64,000 nucleotides of DNA from Amycolatopsis sp. GM8 (GCF_021653975.1 NZ_JAJKFK010000002.1:1-64000), one strand, 5' to 3'. Counted from the stretch's first letter, positions 53,373 to 63,388 are shown. Notes: generated from the letters alone by a model not told the origin. Numbers and translations: made by a program.

Positions 53373-54167
53373 TCAGCTCAACTTTCCGGGCACGATCTGG
53401 AGGTAGATCAGGGTGATCACGAAGTTCACGATGAACAGCAGCAGGAACGTGATGACCACGGACTGGTTCACCGCGTCACCGACACCCTTCGGACCGCCGG
53501 CCGGGTGCAGCCCGCGGTAGGCCGCGACCACGGCCGCGATGAACCCGAAGATCAGCGCCTTGATCTCACCGACCCAGAGGTCCGGCAGCTGGGCCAGGGC
53601 GGAGAAGCTCGCGAGGTACGCGCCGGGTGTGCCGCCCTGCAGCACCACGTTGAAGATGTAGCCGCCCAGCACGCCGATCACGCTGACCATGCCGTTGAGC
53701 AGGAGAGCCACCAGCATCGACGCGAGCACGCGCGGCACGATCAGCCGCTGCACCGCGGAGACGCCGAGCACCTCCATCGCGTCGATCTCTTCGCGGATCG
53801 TGCGGGCGCCGATGTCGGCACAGATCGCGCTGCCGCCAGCACCCGCGACCAGTAGCGCTGTCACCAGTGGGCTCGCCTGCTGCACGGTGGCCAGCACGCT
53901 GCCGGCCCCGGTGTAGGACTGCGCGCCGAGCTGGCGGGCGAGCGAGCCGAACTGCAGTGAGATGACCGCGCCGAACGGGATCGCGACCAGCGCGGTGGGC
54001 AGGATCGTGACGCTCGCGATGAACCAGGACTGCTGGATGAACTCGCGCATCTGGAACGGCCGCTGGAAGAACCCGCGGATGATGTCCAGCCCGAGAGCGA
54101 ACAGCTTCCCGGTCTCCCGCAGCATCCCGGCGCCCGGGATCTTGGCTGGAGAGGCCGTTTGACTCAT
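53373..54167 (-). CDS. yrbEA: Mce permease YrbE-A
   Basis: 264 aa. IREEIDAMEVLGVSAVQRLIVPR is the same coupling-helix motif, in a protein with about five membrane helices and a short N-terminal amphipathic stretch. ATG overlaps the mceG stop (ATGA). Together the two YrbE proteins form the permease dimer of the importer. Confidence 0.93.
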   Translation of the reverse strand: MSQTASPAKIPGAGMLRETGKLFALGLDIIRGFFQRPFQMREFIQQSWFIASVTILPTALVAIPFGAVISLQFGSLARQLGAQSYTGAGSVLATVQQASPLVTALLVAGAGGSAICADIGARTIREEIDAMEVLGVSAVQRLIVPRVLASMLVALLLNGMVSVIGVLGGYIFNVVLQGGTPGAYLASFSALAQLPDLWVGEIKALIFGFIAAVVAAYRGLHPAGGPKGVGDAVNQSVVITFLLLFIVNFVITLIYLQIVPGKLS

Positions 54168-55309
54168 CGTGTTCCCGGCCCCTGATCGGTCTGGCGGCCG
54201 GCTCTCGGGATCCGCGCCACCTGCTCGGTGGGCAGCTGCCCCTGGTGGTGACTCGGGACCGGGCGCGTCTCGATGGTCTGGTCCCAGTCCGGTGTGGTGT
54301 TGCGCGGGTAGACGCCGTAGTGGCGCTGCTCCTCCGGCGTGAGGGAGTCGATGATCCCGTCCTGCGCGGCGTCGGGCAGCTTGTGCAGGATCTGCATGAC
54401 CCGGTCCTTGCGGCGGATCGCGCCCTGGCGCACCGGAAGCCCGGGCGCCGGCTGCATCTGCGCCGGGATGCCGGCGATCTCTTCGACGCCGCCGGCGTGC
54501 AGCCCGGCCTCGAACATCGCGCGCTCGGCGGCGATCGTCGCGGAGTCCTTCTCTTCGGACATCCCGATCGGACCGTCCATGCGCCCGTTGAGGAACTGCT
54601 TGACCACTGGCTCCTCGCTGGTGAGCAGCACCTCGCGCGGCCCGAACATGACCAGCTCCTTGCGGAACAGCATGCCCAGGTTGTCCGGCACCGTGCGGGC
54701 CAGGTTGATGTTGTGCGTGACGATCAGGAACGTCGCGTCGATCTGCGCGTTCACGTCGAGGAACAGTTGAGAGATATAGGTTGTGCGCACCGGGTCCAGA
54801 CCGGAGTCCGGCTCGTCGACGAGGATGATCTCCGGGTCCAGCACCAGCGCCCGGGCCAGCCCGGCGCGCTTGCGCATCCCGCCGGAGATCTCGCCGGGGA
54901 GCTTCTTCTCCGCGCCGGCCAGACCGGTCATCTCGAGCTTCTCGAAGACGATCCGGCGGATCTCGGTCTCGGACTTCTTCGTGTGCTCCCGCAGCGGGAA
55001 CGCGACGTTGTCGTACAGGTTCATCGACCCGAACAGCGCGCCGTCCTGGAACAGCACACCGAAGAGCTTCCGGATCTCGTACAGCTTGTGCTCACTGCAG
55101 CGGACGATGTCCACGCCGTTGATCACGCACGTGCCGCGATCCGGCTTGAGCAGACCGATCATCGACTTCAGGAAGACGGACTTGCCGGTGCCCGAGGGGC
55201 CCAGCATCACCGAAACCTCGCCGGGAGGCAGGGTGAGTGTCACGTCCCGCCAGATGGTCTGTCTCCCGAAGGACTTCGTCAGACCTTCGATGACCACCTC
55301 GGCACCCAT
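54164..55309 (-). CDS. mceG: Mce system ATPase MceG/Mkl
   Basis: 381 aa. Walker A GPSGTGKS at residues 37-44, signature ISGGMRKRAGLARAL from 141 and Walker B ILVDEP at about 162-167, with LVTHN as H-loop. A C-terminal extension of ~110 residues follows, rich in Gln/Pro (IPAQMQPAPGLPVRQ), as in Mkl ATPases. In mycobacteria mceG is unlinked and shared; here it heads the mce operon, giving a self-contained importer. Confidence 0.93.
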   Translation of the reverse strand: MGAEVVIEGLTKSFGRQTIWRDVTLTLPPGEVSVMLGPSGTGKSVFLKSMIGLLKPDRGTCVINGVDIVRCSEHKLYEIRKLFGVLFQDGALFGSMNLYDNVAFPLREHTKKSETEIRRIVFEKLEMTGLAGAEKKLPGEISGGMRKRAGLARALVLDPEIILVDEPDSGLDPVRTTYISQLFLDVNAQIDATFLIVTHNINLARTVPDNLGMLFRKELVMFGPREVLLTSEEPVVKQFLNGRMDGPIGMSEEKDSATIAAERAMFEAGLHAGGVEEIAGIPAQMQPAPGLPVRQGAIRRKDRVMQILHKLPDAAQDGIIDSLTPEEQRHYGVYPRNTTPDWDQTIETRPVPSHHQGQLPTEQVARIPRAGRQTDQGPGTR

Positions 55310-55412
55310 CGCACCTCCCGGAGCTTCCTACGGTGACGGCTCACACACCCTAGACAGGTTGCGCACGGTGAGCGCGTCCGCGTCACGTTTCCCAACGAGC
55401 AGGGCGCGGTGC

Positions 55413-55441
55413 AGGTTACTCACGAGTTTGGCAATCCACAA
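55413..55441 (-). promoter_or_regulatory. Candidate mce operon promoter
   Basis: On the minus strand TTGTGG (55436-55441) and TAACCT (55413-55418) with a 17-bp spacer, about 100 bp before the mceG start. The leader is about 95 nt and ends in GGGAGG. Confidence 0.5.
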
Positions 55442-55446
55442 ACAAG

Positions 55447-55474
55447 GTGAACAAAAAGGCTGGTCATTGTTCAC
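55447..55474. promoter_or_regulatory. Inverted repeat upstream of the mce promoter
   Basis: GTGAACAA (55447-55454) and its complement TTGTTCAC (55467-55474) with a 12-bp spacer, centres 20 bp apart. It sits just upstream of the predicted -35, the position of an activator or repressor site. Mce operons are often controlled by GntR or TetR regulators; none is encoded nearby. Confidence 0.55.
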
Positions 55475-55496
55475 TGGGTAACCGCCCGCATCCGGC

Positions 55497-55905
55497 CTAA
55501 CGCCGGTCGATCACCGGATCAGTGGCCACCGCCGAACGGTCCAAGCCGTCACACATCGCGACGGGCCGGGGTCGGACTTCGATCAACCGCCGCAACGCGA
55601 ACCGGATCGCCTCGATCTCCGAGGTACCGAGACGAGCCGCGTGCTGCTTCACGAGACGCCGGCGGCTGATCGACTTGAACTGATCACACATCGCGAAACT
55701 CGGCTTACCGAGCGAGTCGAGCCGCGGCTGGAAAGGCAGTCCCCGGTCCTTCGTCGTGCAGGGCACCACGAATACGAGGTCATGCGGCAACTCGCAGGCG
55801 AACGCCGATCCCACGACCACCGCCAGCCGTTGACCCGCCTGCTCGCGACCAACCTGCGGGTCGAAGTCCGCCCCACACCTGCCATGGCCAGACGGTCCTG
55901 GTCAC
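55497..55905 (-). pseudogene. MazF-type mRNA interferase, frameshifted
   Basis: The frame from 55820 encodes a recognisable MazF/PemK core: ADFDPQVGREQAGQRLAVVVGS just before it, then LVFVVPCTTKDRGLPFQPRLD and SFAMCDQFKSISRRRLVKQHAARLGTSEI (in part). The first residues (TRTVWPWQVW) lie in another frame that opens at GTG 55905; the two meet near 55869-55874, where a tandem TGGTGG expected in this family (QVWWADF) has lost two bases. So the toxin N-terminus cannot be made without a frameshift and the gene is probably inactive. Confidence 0.75.
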
Positions 55906-56030
55906 TTGGCGACCTCGGTGTCCACCTCAGCCAGTTCGCGGCTTTCTCGCAGGTAGTCGTCGGCCATCTCCGGATCAGCCGCCAGCCGGGCCAACGCGCC
56001 GCGGATGCAGCGGTCGCAAACGGCACAAAA
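55902..56030 (-). pseudogene. Truncated antitoxin fragment (MazE-like position)
   Basis: Only the last ~42 codons of a gene upstream of mazF remain, ending DYLRESRELAEVDTEVAK with a GTGA overlap to the mazF GTG, which is the normal antitoxin-toxin arrangement. The DNA-binding N-terminus would have lain where the rplL terminator now sits. Its identity rests on position and the acidic Ala/Glu-rich tail, not on sequence motifs. Confidence 0.55.
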
Positions 56031-56060
56031 AAGGCGGGCACCCTGTGCAGGGTGCCCGCC
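56027..56060 (-). terminator. rplJL terminator
   Basis: A 12-bp stem (GGCGGGCACCCT at 56033-56044 and complement at 56049-56060), GTGC loop, followed on the minus strand by six U residues (56027-56032). Classical intrinsic terminator 22 bp after rplL. Confidence 0.9.
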
Positions 56061-56082
56061 TTCGCTCCGGAGTTCCGGGGAA

Positions 56083-56469
56083 CTACTTGACGCTGACCTT
56101 CGCGCCAGCAGCCTCGAGCTTCTCCTTGGCGGCCTCGGCGGCCTCCTTGTCGACCTTCTCCAGCAGCGCCTTCGGCGCGCTCTCGACGAGGTCCTTGGCC
56201 TCCTTCAGGCCCAGGCCCGAGACGACCTCGCGGACGACCTTGATGACCTGGATCTTCTTCTCGCCAGCACCCTCGAGGACGACGTCGAACTCGTCCTTCT
56301 CCTCCTCGACCGGGGCGGCGGCGGCACCGGGGGAGGCGGCCACGACGGCGGCCGGGGCGGCGGCGGTGACGTCGAAGGTGTCCTCGAACTTCTTCACGAA
56401 GTCCGAGAGCTCGAGCAGGGTCAGCTCCTTGAAAGCGTCGAGCAGTTCGTCAGTGCTCAGCTTCGCCAT
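56083..56469 (-). CDS. rplL: 50S ribosomal protein L7/L12
   Basis: 128 aa. N-terminal dimerisation domain ([25 protein letters not shown] in part), an Ala/Pro hinge, and the factor-binding C-terminal domain [26 protein letters not shown] (in part). It recruits GTPase factors to the stalk. It follows rplJ by 42 bp. Confidence 0.98.
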   Translation of the reverse strand: MAKLSTDELLDAFKELTLLELSDFVKKFEDTFDVTAAAPAAVVAASPGAAAAPVEEEKDEFDVVLEGAGEKKIQVIKVVREVVSGLGLKEAKDLVESAPKALLEKVDKEAAEAAKEKLEAAGAKVSVK

Positions 56470-56511
56470 GATGGCGTTCCTTTCTGTTCAGGTTCGGGGG
56501 GGTGGTAACGG

Positions 56512-57060
56512 TCAGCTCTCGGCCGGTGCTTCGCCGCTCTGCTGCTCTTGCTCTCGCTTCTCCTGCAGCGCGGCGGCCAGACGGGCCACCTGGGACGCCG
56601 GCGCCTGGAACAGCGCGGCGGCCTGGGACAGCTTCGCCTTGAACGCGCCTGCCGCCTTGGCGAGCAGGACCTCACGGCTGTCGAGATCGGCGATCTTGTT
56701 GATCTCGTCCACCGTGAGAGCGCGGCCATCCATGTAGCCGCCCTTGATCACAAGCGCGTTGTTGTCCTTGGCGAAGTCACGAAGCGCCTTGGCGGCATCG
56801 ACCGGTTCACCCTCGACGAAGGCGATGGCGGTCGGGCCGACGAAAAGCTCTTCGACACCCTCGATCCCGGCGTCCGCGGCGGCACGCTTGACGAGAGTGT
56901 TCTTCGCAACCCGGTACTTGGCACTGGTGCCGAGAGCGCGGCGCAGCTGGCTGAGCTGGGTCACCGACAGGCCGGTGTACTCAGTGACGACGGTGGCCGA
57001 GCTGGTGCGGAACCGGTCCGCGATCTCGGCGACGGCTGCCACCTTGTCGGGCTTCGCCAT
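56512..57060 (-). CDS. rplJ: 50S ribosomal protein L10
   Basis: 182 aa from ATG at 57060, preceded by [38 protein letters not shown] (in part), [22 protein letters not shown] and the C-terminal helices that bind L12 dimers. It anchors the stalk; in many bacteria L10 or L10(L12)n represses its own leader, which is structured here. Confidence 0.97.
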   Translation of the reverse strand: MAKPDKVAAVAEIADRFRTSSATVVTEYTGLSVTQLSQLRRALGTSAKYRVAKNTLVKRAAADAGIEGVEELFVGPTAIAFVEGEPVDAAKALRDFAKDNNALVIKGGYMDGRALTVDEINKIADLDSREVLLAKAAGAFKAKLSQAAALFQAPASQVARLAAALQEKREQEQQSGEAPAES

Positions 57061-57262
57061 TCCTCGCCTCCTCTCTTGGCTGTGACCGCCAGCCGGTGAA
57101 GGAGCCCGAAACGACGAAACGCCCCGGCGCAGCAGGGCGCGGGGCGTCATACAGTGCACGTGGCACCAGTAGGAAAAGCCTCGTTCCTCCTGCGCGGGCC
57201 GCCCGCTGTCGCGGGGCCTTCGTTCCACACGGCGTGTGGAAGACCAGCGGTCTTCGGTAGAA
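57061..57262 (-). ncRNA. L10-type ribosomal leader of rplJL
   Basis: The 200 bp before rplJ are non-coding and strongly structured on the minus strand: GAAGACC-AGC-GGTCTTC (57239-57255) and TTCCACAC-GCC-GTGTGGAA (57223-57241) share bases and so compete, and further GC stems follow toward the ribosome-binding site, including one around 57125-57150. Position and architecture fit the L10 leader family that binds the L10-L12 complex. TACACT (57272-57277, minus) just upstream is a likely -10. Confidence 0.65.
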
Positions 57263-57323
57263 CCGTCGTCCAGTGTACCCGGGTATCCCCGGTGATTCCC
57301 GCGGGGCCTGTCATCATGGGCGG

Positions 57324-58157
57324 GTGGTGGGAGAGCGACCTGGCGACGAGTCCGACGACCGAGGCGAACTGGAGCGCGCGCGGCCCGCGGAACCGGCCCG
57401 GCCGGACCAGGTGGAGTCGGCGCCGCAGCTGGATCCCGAGCAGCTGCGCCAGTTCCAGCAATTCCAGCAGTTCCAGGACTACCTGAAGTTCACCCAGGCC
57501 CAGCAGCAGGGCGGCCAGGTGGTGTCCACCCAGGCCGGCGGGCCGCCGGTGCCACCGCCGCCGCAGGGCGGTCTCGTGCCGGCACCACCGCAACCGCCGC
57601 GGCGGCCACGGATCCCGATGCCACGGTTCGTCAAGCGGGCGCTCGCCTCCGTGCTGTCCGCGCTGATCTTCCTTGCCGTGCTGGGGATCGCGGGCAAGCT
57701 GCTGTACGACCACTTCTTCCCGCCCCAGGACGACGACAAGCCAGCGGCGGAGACCGGCGGCGGGACCTACCACGCGAACAAGATCCTCTCGACCCAGCCG
57801 TACGAGGCCGTGCGGAAGGTCTACCAGCAGATCGCGCAGGGCCGGCCGGATCTCGCGTGCGGCTACTTCGACACCCCGGTGCAGGACCGGTTCGCGCGCG
57901 ACGTCAACGCCGCCGACTGCCAGCAGGCCGTGCTGACGCTCAAGGGACAGGTCACGAACGTCAACGACTATGCCGAGTCGATCTGGCCGCAGACCTACGA
58001 CCCGAACGCGGCCACGCTCACGATCAACTCGTGCGACTTCACCATCACCGGCGGCCCGGCGCTGGGCGTCTTCACCGTGACGAAGGTCGACAAAGGACAG
58101 TGGCTCATCACCGGCCACGCCCCTGGCCCGCCGACGTGCCCGGCGCCCACCTCGTGA
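57324..58157 (+). CDS. Unrecognised membrane-anchored protein divergent from rplJ
   Basis: 277 aa from GTG at 57324 (a second GTG follows at once). Disordered acidic then Gln-rich N-terminus ([17 protein letters not shown]), a Pro-rich stretch, one membrane helix (~105-125) and an exported domain: [34 protein letters not shown] and [16 protein letters not shown], with four Cys that could form disulfides. Fold resembles Mas/NTF2-like exported domains, but it belongs to no family I can name. It lies alone on the plus strand in the rplJL-rplA interval. Confidence 0.72.
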   Translation: MVGERPGDESDDRGELERARPAEPARPDQVESAPQLDPEQLRQFQQFQQFQDYLKFTQAQQQGGQVVSTQAGGPPVPPPPQGGLVPAPPQPPRRPRIPMPRFVKRALASVLSALIFLAVLGIAGKLLYDHFFPPQDDDKPAAETGGGTYHANKILSTQPYEAVRKVYQQIAQGRPDLACGYFDTPVQDRFARDVNAADCQQAVLTLKGQVTNVNDYAESIWPQTYDPNAATLTINSCDFTITGGPALGVFTVTKVDKGQWLITGHAPGPPTCPAPTS

Positions 58158-58160
58158 CGC

Positions 58161-58199
58161 GAAAAGAGCCGGCTCCCGCGCAGGGAACCGGCTCTTTTC
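58161..58199. terminator. Bidirectional terminator between 57324-58157 and rplA
   Basis: GAAAAGAGCCGG (58161-58172) and its complement (58188-58199), with an inner TCCC/GGGA stem. Both arms end in runs that give U-rich or A-rich flanks, so it can end the plus-strand gene and the minus-strand rplK-rplA unit. Confidence 0.85.
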
Positions 58200-58208
58200 G
58201 TTGCTACG

Positions 58209-58928
58209 TCAGACTGCCGCGCCCTCGCCAAGGAGGTTGCGGGTGCGCGCCGGGTCGACCGGGATGCCCGGGCCCATGGTGGTGGAGAAGGTGATCTTCT
58301 GCAGGAACCGGCCCTTGGCGGCGGACGGCTTGGCCCGCAGGATCTCGTCCAGCGCGGCGGCGTAGTTCTCGACGAGCTTCTCCGGGTCGAAGGAAGCCTT
58401 GCCGATCACCAGGTGCAGGTTCGCCTGCTTGTCCACCCGGAAGTTGATCTTGCCGCCCTTGATGTCGGCGACGGCCTTCGTGACCGCGGGGGTCACGGTG
58501 CCGGTCTTCGGGTTCGGCATCAGGCCACGCGGGCCGAGGATGCGGGCGATGCGCCCGACCTTCGCCATCTGGTCCGGCGTCGCGATCGCGGCGTCGAAGT
58601 CGAGCCAGCCACCCTGGATGCGCTCGATGAGGTCGTCGCTGCCGACCGCGTCCGCACCGGCGGCCTCGGCCTCGGCGGCCTTGTCACCGACGGCGAACAC
58701 GATCACGCGGGCGGTCTTGCCCGTACCGTGCGGCAGGTTCACGGTGCCGCGGACCATCTGGTCGGCCTTGCGAGGGTCGACGCCGAGACGCAGCGCCACC
58801 TCGACGGTGGCGTCCATCTTGACCTTGGAAGTTTCCTTGGCGAGCTTCGCCGCCTCGAGCGGGCTGTACAGCCGCTCGCGGTCGATCAGCTCGGCGGCCT
58901 GACGATAGGCCTTGCTGCGCTTTGCCAT
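58209..58928 (-). CDS. rplA: 50S ribosomal protein L1
   Basis: 239 aa. [22 protein letters not shown] (in part), [39 protein letters not shown] (in part) and the closing TMGPGIPVD are diagnostic. L1 forms the mobile stalk at the E site. It follows rplK by 66 bp, in which a GGGCCA/TGGCCC hairpin occurs near 58957. Confidence 0.98.
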   Translation of the reverse strand: MAKRSKAYRQAAELIDRERLYSPLEAAKLAKETSKVKMDATVEVALRLGVDPRKADQMVRGTVNLPHGTGKTARVIVFAVGDKAAEAEAAGADAVGSDDLIERIQGGWLDFDAAIATPDQMAKVGRIARILGPRGLMPNPKTGTVTPAVTKAVADIKGGKINFRVDKQANLHLVIGKASFDPEKLVENYAAALDEILRAKPSAAKGRFLQKITFSTTMGPGIPVDPARTRNLLGEGAAV

Positions 58929-58994
58929 GCTCTGTCCTTTGGATCAGTGTGGTGGCGGGCCAGCGCGTGGCCCTCCCACGGGTGTTCGGGGTGG

Positions 58995-59426
58995 TTATTC
59001 GACCGTGATGCCCATCGACCGGGCCGTGCCCGCGATGATCTTGGCCGCTTGGTCGATGTCGTGGGCGTTGAGGTCGCTCTTCTTGGTCTCTGCGATCTCA
59101 CGCACCTGGTCCCAGGTCACCTTGGCGACCTTGGTCTTGTGCGGCTCACCGGAGCCCTTCTCGACACCGGCGGCCTTCAGCAGCAGCTTCGCGGCCGGCG
59201 GGGTCTTGAGCTTGAAGTCGAACGACCGGTCTTCGTACACGGAGATCTCGACCGGCACCACGTTGCCGCGCTGCGACTCGGTGGCGGCGTTGTAGGCCTT
59301 GCAGAACTCCATGATGTTGACACCGTGCTGACCCAGCGCGGGTCCGACCGGCGGTGCCGGGTTCGCGGCACCCGCCTGAATCTGCAGCTTGATGATCGCC
59401 GCAAGCTTCTTCTTCTTGGGTGGCAT
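58995..59426 (-). CDS. rplK: 50S ribosomal protein L11
   Basis: 143 aa. [45 protein letters not shown] (in part), then [30 protein letters not shown] (in part). It forms the GTPase-associated centre with 23S rRNA; thiostrepton target. Follows nusG by 75 bp. Confidence 0.98.
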   Translation of the reverse strand: MPPKKKKLAAIIKLQIQAGAANPAPPVGPALGQHGVNIMEFCKAYNAATESQRGNVVPVEISVYEDRSFDFKLKTPPAAKLLLKAAGVEKGSGEPHKTKVAKVTWDQVREIAETKKSDLNAHDIDQAAKIIAGTARSMGITVE

Positions 59427-59501
59427 TCCTGTTCCTATTCACTACTGGCTCCCCCATGCGCCTGCCTGCACACAGGGGCCAACGATCCAGTGTACGGACC
59501 G

Positions 59502-60768
<1,267 letters not shown>

Positions 60769-60806
60769 GACTTCTCCTCCGCTTGGACCACCTGATTACG
60801 TCGACG

Positions 60807-60879
60807 CAGGGGCGACAGGACTCGAACCTGCGACCTGCGGTTTTGGAGACCGCTGCTCTACCAACTGAGCTACACCCCT
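60807..60879 (-). tRNA. trnW: tRNA-Trp (CCA anticodon)
   Basis: On the minus strand the acceptor AGGGGTG pairs with CGCCCCT (one G-T wobble), the D arm contains AGCTCAGTTGGTAGAGC, the anticodon loop reads CTCCAAA (anticodon CCA) and the T arm GTTCGAGTC. Discriminator is G; CCA is not encoded. tRNA-Trp before secE-nusG is the standard actinobacterial order. Confidence 0.95.
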
Positions 60880-60963
60880 TCGAACGGCCAGGCCGCTCGC
60901 TGGACGCCCTTCACCAACCCCGTAACCCATACGAGGTCAGGTGCCGGACGTTCCAAGTTCAGG

Positions 60964-60994
60964 AGTCTACGGCAAGGCTCGTGGCGGGCTTCAA
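60964..60994 (-). promoter_or_regulatory. Candidate promoter of tRNA-Trp-secE-nusG
   Basis: TTGAAG (60989-60994) and TAGACT (60964-60969) on the minus strand with a 19-bp spacer, about 85 bp upstream of the tRNA. TAGACT also occurs at the rpoB and infA promoters. The spacer is longer than ideal. Confidence 0.45.
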
Positions 60995-61047
60995 CCGAGC
61001 CTCCCCTGCGTGCTTCATCACAATCAGTGCGTGCCACCATGGAGGCC

Positions 61048-62271
61048 ATGACCTCTCCCGCTACCGTCGTCCGCTCGCGCATCTCGGCCCGCATCGCCGG
61101 CATCACGCCGTCGGCGACCCTCGCGGTGGACGCGAAGGTGAAGGCGCTCAAGGCCGAGGGGCGCCCGGTGATCGGTTTCGGCGCGGGACAGCCCGACTTC
61201 CCGACGCCGGACTACGTTGTCGAGGCCGCCGCTGCCGCCGTGCGCGACCGGGCCAACCACGGCTACACCGCGGCCGCCGGCCTCCCCGAGTTCCGCGACG
61301 CGCTGGCCGCGAAGACGCTGCGCGATTCCGGTTACTCGGTCGAGCCGTCCCAGATCCTGGTGACCAACGGCGGCAAGCAAGCCGTTTATTCCGCGTTCGC
61401 CACGCTGCTGGACCCGGGCGACGAGGTGCTGCTGCTGGCGCCGTACTGGACGACCTACCCCGAGTCGATCAAACTGGCCGGCGGTGTGCCGGTGCAGGTG
61501 ACCGCGGACGAGTCGACCGGCTACCTGGTCTCGGTGGACCAGCTCGAGGCGGCGCGCACCGACCGGACGAAGGTGCTGCTGTTCAACTCGCCGTCGAACC
61601 CGACCGGTGCCGTGTACCCGCGTGAGCTGATCGAGGCGATCGGCAAGTGGGCGCTCGAGCACGGGATCTGGGTTGTCACGGACGAGATCTACGAGCACCT
61701 CGTGTACGACGAGGCGAAGAACTACTCGCTGCCGGTGGTCGTCCCGGAGATGGCGAACCAGACGCTGGTGCTCAACGGGGTCGCGAAGACCTACTCGATG
61801 ACGGGGTGGCGCGTCGGCTGGATCATCGGCCCGCAGGACGTGATCAAGGCGGCTTCGAGCTACCAAACTCACCTGTGCGGCAACGTGTCCAACGTCGCGC
61901 AGCGGGCCGCACTGGCCGCCGTCGCCGGTCCACTGGATGTCGTGCACGAGATGCGTGCCGCGTTCGATGTGCGCCGCAAGCGGATCGTGTCGCTGCTGTC
62001 GGAGATCCCGGGCTTCGAGTGCCCGACGCCCAAGGGTGCCTTCTACGTGTACCCGTCGGTGAAGGGCGTGCTGGGGAAGGAAATCCGGGGCGAACGGCCT
62101 TCGGACTCACTGGAACTGGCGGACCTCATCCTGCGCGAGGCGGAGGTCGCGGTCGTCCCCGGCGAGGCCTTCGGCACGCCCGGCTACTTCCGGTTCTCGT
62201 ACGCCCTCGCTGAGGCGGATCTGGTGGAGGGTGTTGGCCGGGTTGCGAAGCTGATGGCCGAGGCGCGGTAG
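61048..62271 (+). CDS. PLP-dependent aminotransferase (aspartate type)
   Basis: 407 aa fold-type I enzyme transferring amino groups between aspartate and 2-oxoglutarate (or related pairs). The Schiff-base lysine is K247 in [15 protein letters not shown]; substrate-binding [14 protein letters not shown] and [13 protein letters not shown] are present, and [12 protein letters not shown] carries the distal Arg. ATG at 61048 is taken with GGAGG just before it; ATG at 61039 and GTG at 61027 are alternatives, the spacing being short. Neighbour of tRNA-Trp in divergent orientation. Confidence 0.88.
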   Translation: MTSPATVVRSRISARIAGITPSATLAVDAKVKALKAEGRPVIGFGAGQPDFPTPDYVVEAAAAAVRDRANHGYTAAAGLPEFRDALAAKTLRDSGYSVEPSQILVTNGGKQAVYSAFATLLDPGDEVLLLAPYWTTYPESIKLAGGVPVQVTADESTGYLVSVDQLEAARTDRTKVLLFNSPSNPTGAVYPRELIEAIGKWALEHGIWVVTDEIYEHLVYDEAKNYSLPVVVPEMANQTLVLNGVAKTYSMTGWRVGWIIGPQDVIKAASSYQTHLCGNVSNVAQRAALAAVAGPLDVVHEMRAAFDVRRKRIVSLLSEIPGFECPTPKGAFYVYPSVKGVLGKEIRGERPSDSLELADLILREAEVAVVPGEAFGTPGYFRFSYALAEADLVEGVGRVAKLMAEAR

Positions 62272-62357
62272 TTTTCGGGATTAAAAGATGCCTCGCCGGC
62301 GGGCTGGCTCCGGGATGAGGGGGCCCAGAGGATCTTGCGTTGGGTGGGTGGTCGGGG

Positions 62358-62504
62358 TGGGTTGTCATCCCGTCGCCTGCGGTTTGTGAATATCACTTTG
62401 CTCCGGGGCCGCAAGGTTTGTGCTGTCGGCCGCCGGTTTCGGCGTAGGTTGCGGCCCCGGCTCAAAGTGATGGTTCCGGTTTCAGGCGACGGGATGACAA
62501 CCCA
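62358..62504. repeat. 147-bp nested imperfect palindrome
   Basis: A 22-bp arm at 62358-62379 is exactly complementary to 62483-62504. Inside it a 9-bp pair (62392-62400 with 62463-62471) and a 12-bp pair (62403-62414 with 62449-62460, CCGGGGCCGCAA and complement) continue the register, separated by small internal loops, so 43 base pairs stack around a 34-nt apex. It lies between the convergent aminotransferase and hadB genes. Direct GGTTTGTG repeats occur at 62381 and 62415. It could be a dispersed palindromic element, a small RNA gene or an extended terminator. Confidence 0.85.
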
Positions 62505-62510
62505 AGCCCT

Positions 62511-62530
62511 CGGGTTTAAAGACAAACCCG
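62511..62530 (-). terminator. Terminator-like hairpin after hadB
   Basis: CGGGTTT (62511-62517) and AAACCCG (62524-62530) around six bases, 14 bp after the hadB stop on the minus strand. Short, but well placed. Confidence 0.55.
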
Positions 62531-62543
62531 CACCGGGCAGCGA

Positions 62544-62945
62544 TCACCGCACTACGGCATTCGCCTTTCCCAGCACCGTTTTCCCCTCGAACTTCGCCGT
62601 GATGTCCACCCGGGCGCTGCCGTCCTCGCGGACCTCGGCGATCTTGGCGGTGAACTCGATCATGGCGCCTTTGTCGTCGTCCGGGACCACGACCGGGCGG
62701 GTGAATCGACAGCCGTATTGCACCAATCGCCCCGGGTCGCCCAGCCAGTCCGTCACGATGCGGCCACCGAGCGCCATGGTGAGCATGCCGTGCGCGATGA
62801 CATCCGGCAGGCCGACCTGCTTCGCGAACCGTTCGTTCCAGTGGATCGGGTTGAAGTCCAGCGCGGCCCCGGCATATCGCACCAACCGGTCCCGCGTCAC
62901 CTGCACCTGCAGCGGCGGCAGCTCCTCGCCCACCTGAAAGGTCAT
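62544..62945 (-). CDS. hadB: MaoC-like dehydratase subunit (HadB type)
   Basis: 133-aa hot-dog fold protein. The active-site Asp/His pattern is visible in DFNPIHWNERFAKQVGLPDVIAHG, split as DFNPIHWNE and GLPDVIAHGM, the hydratase-2 motif. It partners the HadA-type protein encoded upstream; in mycobacteria such pairs act as 3-hydroxyacyl-ACP dehydratase in FAS-II. ATG at 62945 overlaps the hadA stop (ATGA). Identity with hadB rather than another MaoC protein is by context. Confidence 0.85.
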   Translation of the reverse strand: MTFQVGEELPPLQVQVTRDRLVRYAGAALDFNPIHWNERFAKQVGLPDVIAHGMLTMALGGRIVTDWLGDPGRLVQYGCRFTRPVVVPDDDKGAMIEFTAKIAEVREDGSARVDITAKFEGKTVLGKANAVVR

Positions 62946-63388
62946 GATTCCCCCCGGACCACGAGCTGGGCGCGCGACGTGCACACATGCGAACCGTCGA
63001 TGTCGGCGATGTCCGCGCGCACCGTCATGAAGTCGTTCCCCGCCCGGGTCATGATGTCCTCGATGTGCGTCGTCAACCGCAACTGGTCGCCGGCGTGCAC
63101 CGGCCGCGAGTGCACGAAGCTCTGGTCCCCGTGCACCATCCTCGAGTAGTCCAGCCCCAGCTCCGGGTCGGCGACGACCGCGTTGATCGCGGCCAGGTTG
63201 ATGATCGTGAGGAACGTGGGCGGGGCGATGACATCCCGGTACCCGGCGGCACGAGCCGCTTCCGGGTCGTAGTAGACCGGGTGCTCGTCGCCGATCGACT
63301 CCGCGAACTCACGAATTTTCTCCCGCGCGACCTCGTAAATGCTGGTCGGCGGGTAACTACGCCCGATGAACGACTGGTCCAGTGCCAC
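62942..63388 (-). CDS. hadA: HadA-type dehydratase subunit
   Basis: 148 aa. FIGRSYPPTSIYEVAREKIREFAESIG and GYRDVIAPPTFLT match the HadA/FAS1-like MaoC family, which lacks the catalytic Asp-His and stabilises the active partner. GTG at 63388 is chosen because the family begins (M)ALDQSFIGR; the frame is open 12 codons further upstream. In other actinobacteria hadAB lies next to rpmG and tRNA genes; here the upstream gene is a ROK kinase. Confidence 0.85.
   Translation of the reverse strand: MALDQSFIGRSYPPTSIYEVAREKIREFAESIGDEHPVYYDPEAARAAGYRDVIAPPTFLTIINLAAINAVVADPELGLDYSRMVHGDQSFVHSRPVHAGDQLRLTTHIEDIMTRAGNDFMTVRADIADIDGSHVCTSRAQLVVRGES

Noticed and set aside
55649..56041. 131-codon frame across the mazEF remnant
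   Set aside because: Trp/Arg/Ser-rich shadow that crosses the rplL terminator; MazF motifs lie in another frame.
62358..62504. Simple intrinsic terminator explanation for the palindrome
   Set aside because: Arms are too long, loops are internal, no U-tract follows, and hadB already has a hairpin at 62511-62530.
62184..62525. Minus-strand frame running through the large palindrome
   Set aside because: It starts and ends inside repeat arms and the aminotransferase gene; no ribosome-binding site.
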